DNA of 64,000 nucleotides from Gonium pectorale. Its lineage: Eukaryota; Chlorophyta; Chlorophyceae; Chlamydomonadales; Volvocaceae. A program made the translations under genes and the position numbers. Under the pieces are notes generated by a model. The model ran no database searches, was not told the origin of the DNA, and was given only the letters and a program-made list of their open reading frames with translations. The stretch lies in assembly GCA_001584585.1 (NCBI GenBank), contig LSYV01000011.1, positions 2,459,129 through 2,523,128 on the forward strand, written 5' to 3'. Shown here one piece after another: positions 1-12,014 of the stretch; within the stretch, counting starts at the first letter, position 1, and each line of letters begins with the position of its first letter.

Positions 1-1838
1 GGGGCGGGTAGCGTCCCTGGCCAGCGTCGGCCCGGAGATGTAACACGACACACGCACACACACGCGTGCGTGCACGCGCTGCGATGGACGTGGGGCGACG
101 TGGGTGGTGCTTGACCGAGGCGGGAAGCGCCGCGGTGGCGAGGACTGTGAGGCGGCAACTCAGCCGCTCAGAGTGCGGGGCTCGCCGTGGCCACGGGTAT
201 GGTGATGGCAGTGTCCGAAATGTCTGAGTCAGCATGCGCACAACGGAGGCGCGAGGCGTGTGGCCGCCGGCAGGTGGTGGCGGGACGGGTCCCCCGAGCT
301 CGGCTGTTGCCCTCGTCCCTGGCGGCGCGAGGCGTGTGTGGGAGCCATTTGCGCGTTGGGAGGCCGTGCGAACGGTGCTCATACATTACCACCGGAAGCC
401 GCCCGCGAGGGGCGTTGGGGTGGGAGCGCTGCGGGCTGTGGCGCGCCTCAGCTGATGGGGTGTGTGCGTGTCCTGAGGTGATGGTAGGGCTGGTGGAGGT
501 GAGCCCGCAAGTTGCGGGCGCGGAGGGGCCGACCCATGCTTGCCGGGCCGGTAGCTGTGCCTCGTGCCGGGTTTTTGACGCCGCACGGCACCCGGCTGGT
601 CGCCATAGGGCGGGTAGCCACAGCCGTCGAAGTGCAGGGGTCCCTGCGGGGCAGGCGCTCGCTTGTGCGGCATGTACTTGATTGGTTGCAGAGAGTGAGA
701 GAGCGAGACCGTTTACTTCAGATTTTCTTTTGCGTCAACTCGTGAGCTTAGCTGACTCTCCTGTCAACATAAATGGCATGCTCTCCGACCGCCGGGAGGA
801 AACCTTGGGCTACTCTCTAGTGGTCTCAAGTGCCTCTTGCACGCCTGTACTGCGTCTTGTTGCAGAGCCACGGCTGTGCCCTCGGGTGGCAAGCGAGAAA
901 AAAAAGAAATCTGCAGAGAAAAAGGGAGCCCGCCTCTACGGCCATACACGCCCAAAGGCGCGACGTTTCCAATAGCAAGCAAGGTTGTCTTACAGTCCCA
1001 AGCCACCGCGCGTTCACCATGCATACGTCACTTTACCCCCCGAGACAGCAAGCTCCTCTCCAACCCACCCCTGCTCACACGTTACGCGTCCGCGCCTTGC
1101 CCCGATGGTTTCACGAAGCCGTACGACCACTTGATCCGCGGTCCACACATGAACGTACCATACCCGATAACGGCGTGCGTAATCCAGAGCCGCATCCTCC
1201 ACCCCGCCGTGCAGGGGTGCGGGTTGACCCGGCAGCAATCTCAGCGCCGGAGCTGCCTACTCCGCCACGTCAGGCACGCACGCCGCCCCTGGCACCCTCC
1301 AAATCGTCGCCTGCTCCGCTGCCTTGCGCTCTCGCTGCAGCGTACCCCGCGGCACACTGCCCTGCACCCTTGGCCCCTCCCCAGTCCCCGCACGCACGCG
1401 CTCAGCCGTTGCTCAGCAGCTGTAGCGACAAACCCCTCTCTCGCCCCTCGTCCCAAACCCGGCGACCATACATCGCTCATACCAAGCAAGCGGACACAGC
1501 ATAGCGCTACCGGCCATGTCGCCGGTGCCGCATCAGCCGCCCGAACAGCTGCTAACCACGTATACGCGGTGTACCCGGATACCTTGCGGCCCCTTTCACG
1601 AGCCCCTACCTCCCCCGTCCCCCGCCCGGCGGCAACGCAGTATGTGAGTGTGCCTGCCATCGAGAAGTGTCGCTGCGCCACTGCCATCTATCGCCGTTCG
1701 TCGCCGGCTAACGGCACTGCCTCCCACGCCCACGCACCACCCCCAGCTCGCACCGGCCTCGCCCTCCGCCGCGCCCCTACCCCAGCCCCGCCGCCAGGCC
1801 TGCCCCAGACCCCATCCCCGCCCAGCTCCCCGCATCCC
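1..1838. other. 3' flank of the threonyl-tRNA synthetase gene; no gene recognised
   Basis: No convincing coding exon was found. The part below 1839 is taken as the 3' UTR and flank of the minus-strand tRNA synthetase gene. Several frames are open for long stretches because the DNA is GC-rich, including a plus-strand frame of 434 codons at 837-2141 that overlaps the last synthetase exon. Its composition is low-complexity Pro/Arg/Ala and it matches no family I know. A CA-rich tract lies near 48-70. A plus-strand TGTAA at 39-43 could belong to a gene off the left edge, but nothing else supports that. Confidence 0.4.
990..994 (-). other. Candidate TGTAA polyadenylation signal of the threonyl-tRNA synthetase gene
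   Basis: Plus-strand ttaca reads TGTAA on the minus strand, about 845 bases past the synthetase stop codon. TGTAA is the usual polyadenylation signal in Chlamydomonas and its relatives. A five-base match is common by chance, so the assignment is tentative. Confidence 0.35.
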
Positions 1839-4800
1839 TTACGCGGCGGCCTCGCCGTCCGCCGCGCCGTCGGCGGCGGCGGGCTTCTGCCCCTTGCCGC
1901 TGAGCGCGCTCTCCTTGGACCTGCTGTCCCGCTCCAGCACCATGAGCGCCCGCACGTCCGCCAGGCTGAACATGCCGTGCACCACGTTGTCGCGGGTGCG
2001 GACGTTGACGGTCTTGGCGGTCTTCTCTGCCTCGCCCACCACCAGGATGTAGTTGTACTGCGACAGCTGCGCCTCGCGGACCTGGCGGGGGCGGGCGAGG
2101 GAGGCGGGGTGTGGAGGAGAGGGAAACAACAGGCTTGGTAAGGACTGGGAGGGGACGGGGGCCAGAGGGGGCGCGGACCTAGGTGGGGGTGCAGCAGGGG
2201 GTTACAAGGAGTCCCCGCAGCGCCGACGTGCCCAGCGCCGGCCCTCCGTTGCCGTTCCCCGCCCCGTGGAACAACCTCACGCTGATGCACCCACCCTGGG
2301 CAGCGGTGCCCCCCCCCCGCCCCGCTCCCCTTTACACTCCCTGCTCTGAAGTCCTGACCTCACCACCAGCATTCCTCCTCCCCCTACCTCCCCTCGCCCA
2401 CGGTGCCGCTCCTCCCATTTCCATGCTTATCCCTGGATCTTACCCACCCCCTTCCCCTTCCCCGCCCCCAACCCGCCCCAGGGGTCCTGGGCGCCGGCTG
2501 CCCTCGCGCCCCATCCGCCCGCACCCCGCCACACCTTCTTCTGCATCTTGCGGTCGCTGGCGTCCACGTCGCAGTGCAGCCCCGCCGCCCGCAGCTCCCG
2601 CCGCACCTCGAACGCGTACTCGGCGCTGTTCTCGCTGATGGGCACCACCATCACCTGGAGGGGGCCGACGGGCGGGCGGGGTTGGCGGGGGTCATGTGGT
2701 CAAGCCAGGAGTGTGAGGAGGAAACATGAGCGGTCTTGGGGCGTCCGCAGACCGGGACGTCACGGCCCTCCTGCAAGCGCGACGCCACGCTGCCACCCCC
2801 CACACGGCGGCGCCCAAAGCCTGCCCACACACGATGGGAATCGCACCCGGGCCGCACACGAGTAGTGCACGTGCTTGGTACACGTGCCGCACCCCCCCAC
2901 CCACCTGGCGTGGGTTGAGCCAGAACGGCCACTTCCCGGCAAAGTGCTCCGTGAGGATGGCGAACATGCGCTCCACGCTGCCCAGCACCGCGCGGTGCAC
3001 GATGACGGGCCGCTCCAGGCTGCCGGCCTCCGAGGCGTACTCCAGGCCGAACCTGGGCGACGGGCGCGCGAGAGGGCGGTTGGCGGTTGTCGGTTGGTGG
3101 GTTTGTGGCTAGCTGTTGCGACAGGTTGGTTTGGGTGCCTTGGGGGCTGGTCATGCGGCAACAGTTAGGGTAAGCATTGGCACGTCCCAAACACATTAGC
3201 TGGTACGCGGTCTGGCAAGCGCCGCCGGGAACCTGGTCTCCATACTTTCTCCCACCATCCCCCGCCCGCCCTCAGCCCAGCACCCCCGGCCCCCCATCCG
3301 CGCACCGGATGGGCAGCTGGAAGTCGAGCTGCACGGTGGCGCACTGGAACTTGCGGCGCAGCGCGTCGTACACCGTGATGTCGATCTTGGGGCCGTAGAA
3401 GGCGCCGTCGCCGGGGTTGAGCACCCAGGCCCTGCGGGTGGGCAGGGTGGGGGCATTGGCGTCGTTACCTTCTAAGAGGCGGCGTGCGCAAGGGCATACC
3501 GGGGCCTTCTAGTGCACAGGGAAAGGACACGGCTTGGCCATCCTTCAACCACCCCACTGAGCCCTAGCTGCCTTTCCACCCCCGGCCCCTCGGCCAACCG
3601 CGTTTCAGGGCGAGGGGTGCCCCCTCCCCCTTACTTAGCTAAGCTCAGGCCCCCACGTCCCGCCTCCCCGCGGTATCATCGCCGATCCACCCATAGCCTC
3701 CCCGGCTTTGACGGGCACCTAGTACCCCCAGTCCAGCTCACCTCCCAGTGCTGTTAAGCGCGTCCGTGAGCGCCTCCTCGGCCTTGTTCCACAGCTCGAT
3801 GTCGCCCAGGTAGCCCTCTGGCCGGGTGGACAGCGCCATGGTATAGTCCAGGCCGAACACGTCGTAAACCTCGCCCAGCAGCTTGAGGAAGCCCTGCACC
3901 TCGCCCATCACCTGACAAGCGGGAGGGGAGGGGAGGGGAGGACGGGCTGGATGTCGGGGTGGGAGGGTGCGTGTGGCGCGGGGTGGTGTTGTTGGTGGTG
4001 GTGGTGGAGTACCGACCCAGCCGCAAGGGGTTGCATTGCTGGGATGTGGGTGGCAGAGTTTGTCAAAAGCCCCCCACCGCAACCCCCGCCTGGTCAGGCC
4101 TGCAGTAGATGTGCGCCGTCTACTCCTGCTGGCCAACCCGATCCCGTCTCGTTCCCAACATCGTCTCATCCGCGCCTCCGCTCCAAACACAGCCCTCGAC
4201 CAACCTGGTCTGGCCGGCAGAAGATGTGCGCGTCGTCCTGCTGGAAGCGCCGCACGCGCGTGAGGCCCTGCAGCGCGCCGCTGAACTCGTTGCGGTGCAG
4301 CACGCCAAAGTCCGCCAGGCGCAGCGGCAGCTCGCGGTAGGAGCGCGTGCGGTTGGCGAACATGAGGCAGTGGCCTGGTGGTGGTGGTTGGGGGGGGGGG
4401 CGCCGGGGCCGGGCGGAGGGTTGGAGGTTGGCCGTGAGCAGCTGTGGCGAGCGCGGGTACTGCTGTGTCATCGCTGTCTGGACCCCTTCTGGGCCGATGT
4501 CACAGCAGCATCCGCGGTTTTCGCACATCTCGGCTACGACCGACAAGACCGCACACGCTTCCCTAGGATTCACACCCACGACGGGTCGCCAACCGCCGCC
4601 GTTCCCTGCGATGACGCCACCCGGGCTGCCTTGGTCCCGCAACCGCACACCCCGGCCCCGCAAACCGGGGCAGGGTCCCGGAACCCTCGGCCCGACCGTC
4701 CAGGCTCGGTCCCGTACAAACAACCCTCCCTCCCAGGGGGGGCCCTACCTAAGGGGCCGCCCGCCACCCACCCACCCACCCGGGCAGTTCATGGGCTTTA

Positions 4801-7800
4801 GCCCGAACTCCTGCTTCTCGATCTCGAACGCAAACATGTTCTCGCGGTAGTGGTCCGCGTGTCCCGAGGTCTTCCACAGGTCAAAGTTGTAGATGTTGGG
4901 CGTGATCACCTCCTCGTACTCGTACTGCCAGTACTTCTCCCTGACGAAGGCCGTACAGCGCATCGTGCGGGGCGCGAGTCGAGTCAACACAATGTCAACA
5001 ATACGCAAAAGCGGCCTGGCTGTCTTCCCCTATCACGCAGCTTGAGGCATTACATTACCTCGCCCTGCCAGCCCCGACCAGGCAAGGCGAAACTCCCGTG
5101 CGCCGCAAGCCGTACAAGAAGCCGCCCATGCCATGTACACGTACGGCGGATGGGGCCAATGCTTCCAGCCCACAGCCTATATGGCCGGCGTCCCCGCTCC
5201 CGGCCCCGCCAACGCTCCCGCACCCATCCCTCACCCCCGCCCCCCGCACCGGATGAAGCCCATGAGCGTGTTGTAGATGCGCGCTCCGTGCGGCAAGAAG
5301 AAGCAGGAGCCAGGGGAGAGCGGGTGGAAGAAGAACAGCTCCTGCTGCACGCCCAGAACGCGGTGGTCGCGCTTCTTGGCCTGCGAGAGGGGGCGGGCAG
5401 GGGGGAAGGGCGGCGGAGCGGACGGCGGGGGGCGGGGCGGGGCGGCGTTGGGGTTCGGGGCGCTGGGACAACCCGGAGAATGGTAAGGAAAGGGTAGAGA
5501 CGGGTCGCCGTGATGGAGGGGGCGTGGGGAGCAGGCGGCGAGGTGTGCGATAGCGGGCGTCCGCAGCAAGCAGGGCGTACCAGCCGGGCCAGTGATCTCC
5601 GCCTTTGCGCGCCATTGCGCGTTTCCATTCCGGCCCCGCACCGTCCCCGTCTCCGCCACCGTGGCTCTGCCCCGTCCGCCCCTCCGCCAGTGGTGACTGC
5701 ATCCCCCACCTGGCCTGCCCGATTGAAAGTTTGAACAGAAGACGTCATAACCATGCAACCAGGCGGTAGTCTTTAGGGACTTATATCAGGCCCGGGCCCC
5801 TCGCCAGTCCCCTCCCAGGGCCCCCTCCATCCCAACGCGCCCGTCCGCCCGCACCTCCTCCATCCTGTGCTGGTACTCCTTGAGCAGCTTGGGCTCCGGG
5901 AAGGTGATGCCGTACACGCGCTGCAGCGGCTCGCGCTTCACGTCGCCGCGCCAGAAGGCCCGGCTCATGGACGTCACGGCGGCGGCCTGGGGGCCGGGTA
6001 GGAGGGCCAGGCGGAGATGGTGGAGGGTCCCGCGAGGAGATAACCCGTGCAGCCATTAGGGAAACAAAGCCACAATCAGCAGCGTGGAGCACAGTACCCC
6101 GGCGGTCCACAACGCCCGAGCAAACACCTAGCCAGCCCCTAGACAGCCCCTGGCTGTTCCCAAGCCAACTTAGCCAGTCATGAACCAGCCCCCAGCCGGT
6201 TGCCAGATCCCTTACCTTGAGGTAGGAGGTGGAGGGCAGATGCGGCCCGCTGCACAGGTCCACCATGGGGCCCACGCGGTAGATGGTGATGGTGGCGTCA
6301 GCCGGCAGGCCCTGGATGATCTCGGTCTGCGGACGGGACGGCGGCGTCGGGGCAGTCGTATGCGGGTCGAAGGGATGGCAACCGTGACTCAGCATGCCTC
6401 GGCTCACCGCAGCCTTGCCTTCCTCCCCGTCCGCATGTGCCTGCCAAGACCCTACCCCACGCGCCCGCCCCCCCGCGCACCCACTGCCACTCGGCAGCGT
6501 GCGTTGGGAGACGCGTCCCTCGCGCGTTCGGTTGAGCCCCGTAGCCCCATCCCCTTACCTTCATATTGCAGCCCCGTCCACGCCTGTCAAACACAGCCCA
6601 GCGTACAGGGCCCCATCGCCTGCGCACCCCATCGCCTGCGCACACGCGCCCCACCCCCCACCCCCCGCACCTTGAACTTGTTCTCCTGGAACATGGACAG
6701 CGCCTCATCCCGGGTGACCACCACACGCTGGAACTTCTGGCTCTCCTTGACCGCCTGCAAAGAGTGAGGGGCCGGGCGGCGGTTGGGAGTTTGGGACGTC
6801 GCGAACGGAACGGCCCGGGTGACGATTGGCAACTTGAAAGGGTGCAGTCGCGGGCGCCGCTCCGTCCCGAGGGGCGTGGGTGTCCAGAACGTTCAGAGCC
6901 CACCCTCAGCCCTCAACCCGCACCAGACGCCACAGGCAGTGCCGAAACGTAAAACCGCTCCTCCCCACCCTCAAAACGCACTGCCCAAACCAGACGCTAA
7001 GAATAGTTGCCGCGACCGGCGCCTGTCTCGTGCACCTCCGCTAGCCGTTCAGACGCAGCCGTATCCAATCCTCCGCCCGGCAGTGTCATAGGTCGCTCTG
7101 GGCCGGCAGCAAACTGGCAAGACCCGCCGCCGCCGGCCGCCCGCCGACCCCGTGCATGACGCCTGACGGCCCAGCCGCCCCTCGCACCAGCCCATGATGG
7201 ACGCCTCCTCCACCCCGCCGCCGCCATACCAGCCTCTCAGCCCACCGCTGGGCGCACCAGCCCCGTTCATCAGGCCGGGGCTGCACAGCTCGGCGCCCGA
7301 GCGCGCAAGTCGACCCCGGGCACGGAGCTCACTCCAGTACGGGTGCCCCGGCAGGGCCCCACAGCCATCGCGTGCCCTGGGACTACCCTACTCGCCCCCG
7401 GCAGCTCCAGGTGCGCTCAGGGAATCGTTTATCCTGTTCAGCGCACGCTGCCTTCCACAGCCCCCGACCCGTCCGTTCCAGCTGCCACAAGGGCACCAGC
7501 CCACCACCCCTCCCGCTCCATCCAATATGATGCTCCCGCTAATGTACGCACGCACACCCCCTGTGCAGCCGCTTCCTCTCCCGGCCACCCACCGACTCGT
7601 AGCGCTTCTCAATGCGCGGCTTCTCCGCCTCGCCCAGCGTGCGGTCGCCCATGTAGCAGTCGTAGTAGAAGCCCTCCTCCAGTGAGGGACCAATGGTCAG
7701 ATCCACGCCGTACTCGAGCTCGAGGATCTGGCCCAGCACGTGCGCGCTGCTGTGCCAGAAGGCCTGCGCGATGGGGAGGGGTGGCGAGGGGATGAGGAGG

Positions 7801-8860
7801 GCTACCTGGCTACTTCGTTCACTGGAGCGGCCTCAGGTGCAGGCAGTTGGAAGCGGAGGGAGCAAGGGCGGGAGCCGGCCCCGAGTATCGGCAAAGGAAT
7901 GTCACGGGAACAGAGGTCCTGCCTGGTTTGGGGAGGGGGGTGCGCAGGGCTTGTCTAGGGCTATGCAGCGCTGCTGGTGTCCTGCTGGTGTTGTCCTGCA
8001 ATCCCCGCAGCCAGGCCCATCGCTGTCGCCCCATAGATAGCACGCGGACTCCGGGGCTGGACCGAACACAGAAGGCCACCCGATGTGTGCGCCGCAAAGA
8101 GTGAGGACGCTAGGGCTGCACCACCGCGCCCTAAGGTGGGCGCCTACGCGCAGCAAGCCGGTTGGGCCGCGAGGCAAATGGTCCTGACCTGAGGGAATCC
8201 CTGATCCGCGGCGCCGACACCCTCCCGCCCCGGCCCCCGCAGACCCGGATACTCGCTCCCACAGCCCTCCCGCACTCCCGTCACGTTCACCACTTCCACA
8301 CGCCACCCGGTCTTGCCCTGCCTATGCAGAAGCCCTGTAACAGCCCTTCATATGCACAAGCTTATGGCTCCTCCACGCCTTCCGGGAGGGCCCTGAGGCC
8401 CAGTCGTCCCCCGCCCGCCGCCACACTGCTAAGAGGGCAACACCCAAGGGGCGCACCCCTCTCCCTCCTCCCCGCAGGGACCCCTCCTTACGTCACGGCC
8501 CTCGGCATCGTCAAAGCTAAAGAGCTTCATCGCGCAGTCGCCCTCCAGCGGGCGCATGAGGTCCCACGGATGGCCGTCCACATCGGCGACGACCACCTTT
8601 TTGGCGAGGCTGGCTGAGATCTCCTTGGCAATGTCCATAGGCGTGGTCACGCCCTTGATGGCCTGCCGCTCCTTGCCGTCGGGCATGATCACCTTAATGG
8701 ACTCGTTGGCGGCCTTTGCCGCCTCCACCTTCGCTAGCTCACGGGCATAGAATTGCTCGAAGACCTCAACACGCTTCTGATAGTAAGGAAGTTTTGCCGC
8801 GACGGGCGAGGGCTCCTGAATAGCGACCGCGGCCATCTTGTCCGCTGCAGCGTCAGCCAT
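1839..8860 (-). CDS. ThrRS: Threonyl-tRNA synthetase, cytosolic type (13 exons, complete)
   Basis: Class II aminoacyl-tRNA synthetase that charges tRNA-Thr. Exons (5' to 3'): 8860-8492, 7763-7593, 6754-6671, 6326-6216, 5986-5855, 5380-5250, 4940-4780, 4374-4205, 3911-3742, 3431-3306, 3052-2905, 2654-2535, 2081-1839; all phases match, giving 711 codons (human cytosolic enzyme about 723). Order: a TGS domain in exon 1; the editing domain with [11 protein letters not shown] (HxxxH) and LCSGPH, which supply its zinc-type site; the catalytic core; and the anticodon-binding domain in exons 12-13 ([18 protein letters not shown]). The three catalytic zinc ligands are visible in [16 protein letters not shown] and [10 protein letters not shown]. 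The start is the first ATG of exon 1 and begins MADAAADK; no organelle transit peptide is evident, so cytosol is inferred. The C-terminus ends in a short Ala-rich tail. Confidence 0.95.
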
Positions 8861-9022
8861 AACGGCCGCCTACGAGTACAAGTGTAAGAATTGATCAGAG
8901 TGGGCCGTATCGGCATGTCAATTGGGCTAAAAACTCGGCCTGCACGACGCCTACGGAACCTGCCTATAATACCTCGGCGCGGGGTGGGCAGTGGATGCAG
9001 GACCTTTTGAATTAAAGTCTTC
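8861..9022. promoter_or_regulatory. Short divergent promoter region between ThrRS and the GNAT gene
   Basis: Only about 162 bases separate the ThrRS start codon (minus) from the proposed acetyltransferase start codon (plus), so both 5' UTRs and promoters must overlap here. A TATA-like stretch, cctataatacc, lies near 8962-8972. The head-to-head arrangement suggests a bidirectional promoter; this rests on spacing alone. Confidence 0.4.
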
Positions 9023-10088
9023 ATGATGCTGTCCGTTTTCGCACAGCGGCTGTATGCCCTGGCTGGGGCCCCGTCCCGCCAGCTGCGCGTTGTAAGGAGC
9101 AGCACATTGAGGGCTGTGGAGCTTCGTGCTGCGGGCAAGGTTCTGCCTTCCACGACCGCTAAGCCGGAGCGCCTTTGCTGGGGCAACGGAGGGCATGCTG
9201 ACGCATGCCTGGACCTCATCGCGCGCGCCTTCATGTCGCAGCCCAGCACGCCCCTGTATCTGTCCGACCCAGATGCTGACGGCATCCGTTTCTGGTAAAG
9301 TATGGCGCAAGAGATTCTCCAGCGGCTGCCGTTCGGAACCCGACCACTGTGGGCGCTACCGTCGGCGTCGCAACCTGAGGCCGTCGCGCTGGCGTACCCC
9401 TGGCGGCCTGGGCAGCCGTTTGACATGCCACAAACGGAGGCGATGATTCGGCGCGATGTGGCCGAGGCTTGGGACGAATGCGGGGAGCTCTGGTGGGTGT
9501 TGGGAGCGCAAACTGCGTGCTCTGGTAGTCGCGTTCAGCGTCGCCTGGGTGTACGCGCCCTAATCGAGGCTTGCGGACAGCCTCGCATGCAGCCCCTGCC
9601 GCGCATTCCGCACAGAACAGTAGTGCCTTACTCGAACAATGGCCAGTGCGTACCGTCTGTTCGCGCTCGAGCACATTGCCGCAGCAAACCCAGGGCTCTA
9701 CTCTGTGGCTTTGATTGCTCTCGTTCCCTCCGAAACCGACTGTGCTTCTCTGCTCGACACACACACACACACACACAGGCATCAGATGATGCTGGACACG
9801 TACGATAAGCACGACGAGTTCATGAACATTGACTTCATTGGCGTCGCGCCGGAGCTGGCCCGCGGCGGCGGCGGCGCCGCGCTGCTGGCGGCTCTGCTGG
9901 CGGACGCCGACGCCGCCGGCCAGGCGGTCTTCCTGGCGGCATGCGGGCACCAGAACCGGAACTGGTACGCCCGCCACGGCTTCGCTTCGATCCGTAGCTA
10001 CAGCTGTCGGGTCGATGGCGTGCCGGGGCACTGCGACCTGGAGTTCATGGTGCGACCCGCGGGTCACCCTCAGGGGCACACGAGCTGA
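9023..10088 (+). CDS. GNAT-family N-acetyltransferase, possibly organelle-targeted; contains an in-frame stop
   Basis: Predicted acetyl-CoA-dependent N-acetyltransferase. The 3' exon (9779-10088) holds the GNAT core: MNIDFIGVAPELARGGGGAA is motif A, with the acetyl-CoA pyrophosphate-binding loop, and NRNWYARHGFASI is motif B. It joins in phase to 9302-9492 through a GT-AG intron (9493-9778) that ends in a CA repeat. Upstream, 9023-9295 is open in the same frame. It encodes an Arg/Ser/Ala-rich leader like a transit peptide, then ADACLDLIARAFMSQPSTPL, typical of the GNAT N-terminus. A TAA at 9296-9298 splits these parts, with ATG 9302 just after it. Either translation starts at 9302 and a shorter protein of about 166 residues is made, or the gene is damaged, or the base calls are wrong. 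The substrate cannot be told. Confidence 0.55.
9757..9778 (+). repeat. CA dinucleotide microsatellite
   Basis: A run of about 11 CA units sits at the very end of the acetyltransferase intron, and its last CAG serves as the 3' splice site. Confidence 0.9.
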
Positions 10089-11160
10089 CGCCGCCATGCG
10101 CTTTGGCTTCGTGAGCGTTGAACGGAAAGCGCTTAGGTTTGTGTTGTGGCTGAGGGTAAAGGAGGCTTGGGACCGTGGGAGTGCGTGTGCCAGGCCATAC
10201 ATCGGCCAGGAGGAAGGGGTTGCTGAGGGCTCCAGAGACGCCGCGGGTGTGCAGGGCTGAAGATTGCCGAGTGTCGAAACGGCTCTCGCTTAGGCCAGAA
10301 GGTGGGGAAGCAGCCGCGGGGACATATCGGGTACATCTGGCTAACTCCCGGAGGCGCCCCGTATGGCGCATGTATTCGCCTGCCAGCGTTGCAACGGATG
10401 TCTGCATGTACTTCGTTCGGCATGTAGTGCAAGTTACGTGGAGACTGATGGACCCTAGTTGTCTTTATCTGTCATTCTTTCATATAAAGCATTTTCCGTC
10501 GTTGTGTGTTGATGCAGCGTAGGGAACGCTAACTCACTACGCACGCTGTGTTGCGTATGTACGCTTGCTTGCATGTCTACGTATGCATTGAGCCGGATGC
10601 GGCATCCCGCCCCTCGGCCATGGGGATCTTGTTTGGCCCCGTGATGGTCGCAGCTCTCACTGCAGGCCTGTGGCCTCGATCCTGCACCTGATGCCGGTGA
10701 TGTTGCGGCGTCGAGGTTGACGCAGCGGCTGATGCAGCGACCGACGATGCTGGCCATGTACAAACAGAAACCATTGTCGGTTGGCGTATGGCCTGCAGTC
10801 TCCTCGGTAGATTGAACATTGTTATCATTTTGGCGGGTGTCTTTTAGCGTGTCTGCGCCTCGTGGGCAGCTTCAGGCAACAGACACCGGGCTCTTTGGGC
10901 GGTCCAACAGACCCATATGGCCCCTGGGCACATAAATGTATGCTCATGGGCGGTTGCGGTCTTTTCCTGGCGGCGGGGCGTACGGAGCTCGTGAGGGTCT
11001 GCAAGCTGCAGCAAGGCGGACATGTATCATTACCGAACGAAGCTTATAGCGCATGGGCTTCGTCAAACCGCCCAGGCAGGTACGCCGGCTACGCGCGAGC
11101 TACCCATGGGCCGCGGCTTGGCGAATGTCATCCACATGTATGCGACGTACAGCCCGGTGT
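10089..11160. other. Intergenic stretch, no gene recognised
   Basis: Downstream flank of the acetyltransferase gene. Only short open frames occur, none with recognisable domains or good splice partners. Base composition is less GC-rich than in the flanking genes. No TGTAA signal was noticed close to the acetyltransferase stop. Confidence 0.4.
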
Positions 11161-11162
11161 TG

Positions 11163-11760
11163 CGTACAGCTTAGGGCGTGTTCGACGTAGGCACCGTTGG
11201 CACAAGGAGATCCCATTGTTGTCTTCCTGATTTGTGTAGTCTGTTTCGTGGGATAAATGCGTGCCACGAGCGTGCGGCAAGCGCTCAACTGCGACACAGA
11301 ATGCGTGCCGTGCATATGCTGAAACATGACGGATTTGTATCACCTAAAAAGCCGTCAGTTTGGGCTGTAATTGGCATTGTAGCTATGAAGCTTACATATG
11401 CCTTACAGGCTCCGTGACTGCGCCCAAATTGCATATGTGGGCACGCCATAAAGTTGGGTACTGTGGTGAGTTGCTGAGGGCTGCGGCGGGTGGGCGGCAT
11501 TCTGCGGTGCATGTGCCGGGCCGATCCATCTACTGCAGGCCTGAAAGGATGGCGCCATGGCACATTGCTACCATTCTCTCCTTATCCTGGCCCAGGTTAT
11601 TGGACTCTTCACAAGAGAGGCGGTGTTTGAAACCGTAGAAGCATGGTGTGTGCCACCGGTCAGCTTAGGCTCTGACGCTTTGCCCGTCACCTAATCGATT
11701 CGTAAGTCCACCTCGGCCTCTAAATATGTTCACAGCGGCCGGGAGATTGCTAACGCGTCG
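11163..11760 (+). repeat. Left copy of a diverged direct repeat
   Basis: By eye this matches 13573-14280 in the same orientation and the same internal order. Shared blocks include cgacgtaggcacc, ctgtttcgtgggata, atgcgtgccacgagcg, tttgtatcacctaaaaag and cagcggccgggagattgc, with small indels between them. Divergence is substantial. Similarity fades past about 11760, although some blocks near 11790 may continue it. The two copies bracket the nuclease-like gene at 12015-13126. Confidence 0.8.
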
Positions 11761-12014
11761 CGGACTAGCACCTCGTGTCCTCGTCCTGCAGCGTTCGAGC
11801 TCTCCAGAAACGTTCTGCAGCACGATGTGCAGGTAGTACATGTGTGCGCTGAGATCGGTGATTTTGTTGTCCGGATCCACAATTTGGTTGTCGGGTCCAC
11901 TTTTAGTTGGTCACTTGTCCTTTTTTACCAAGGCTTCAAGGGGAAACGTAGGCAAGGTCGGTAAGGCAATCGTCAAGGTTCTGAGCCAAGCGGCCCCGGC
12001 GAAATCTCAAATTT

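Noticed and set aside
837..2141. 434-codon plus-strand open frame
   Set aside because: It runs over the last ThrRS exon on the opposite strand and is Pro/Arg-rich low complexity; a shadow of GC-rich DNA.
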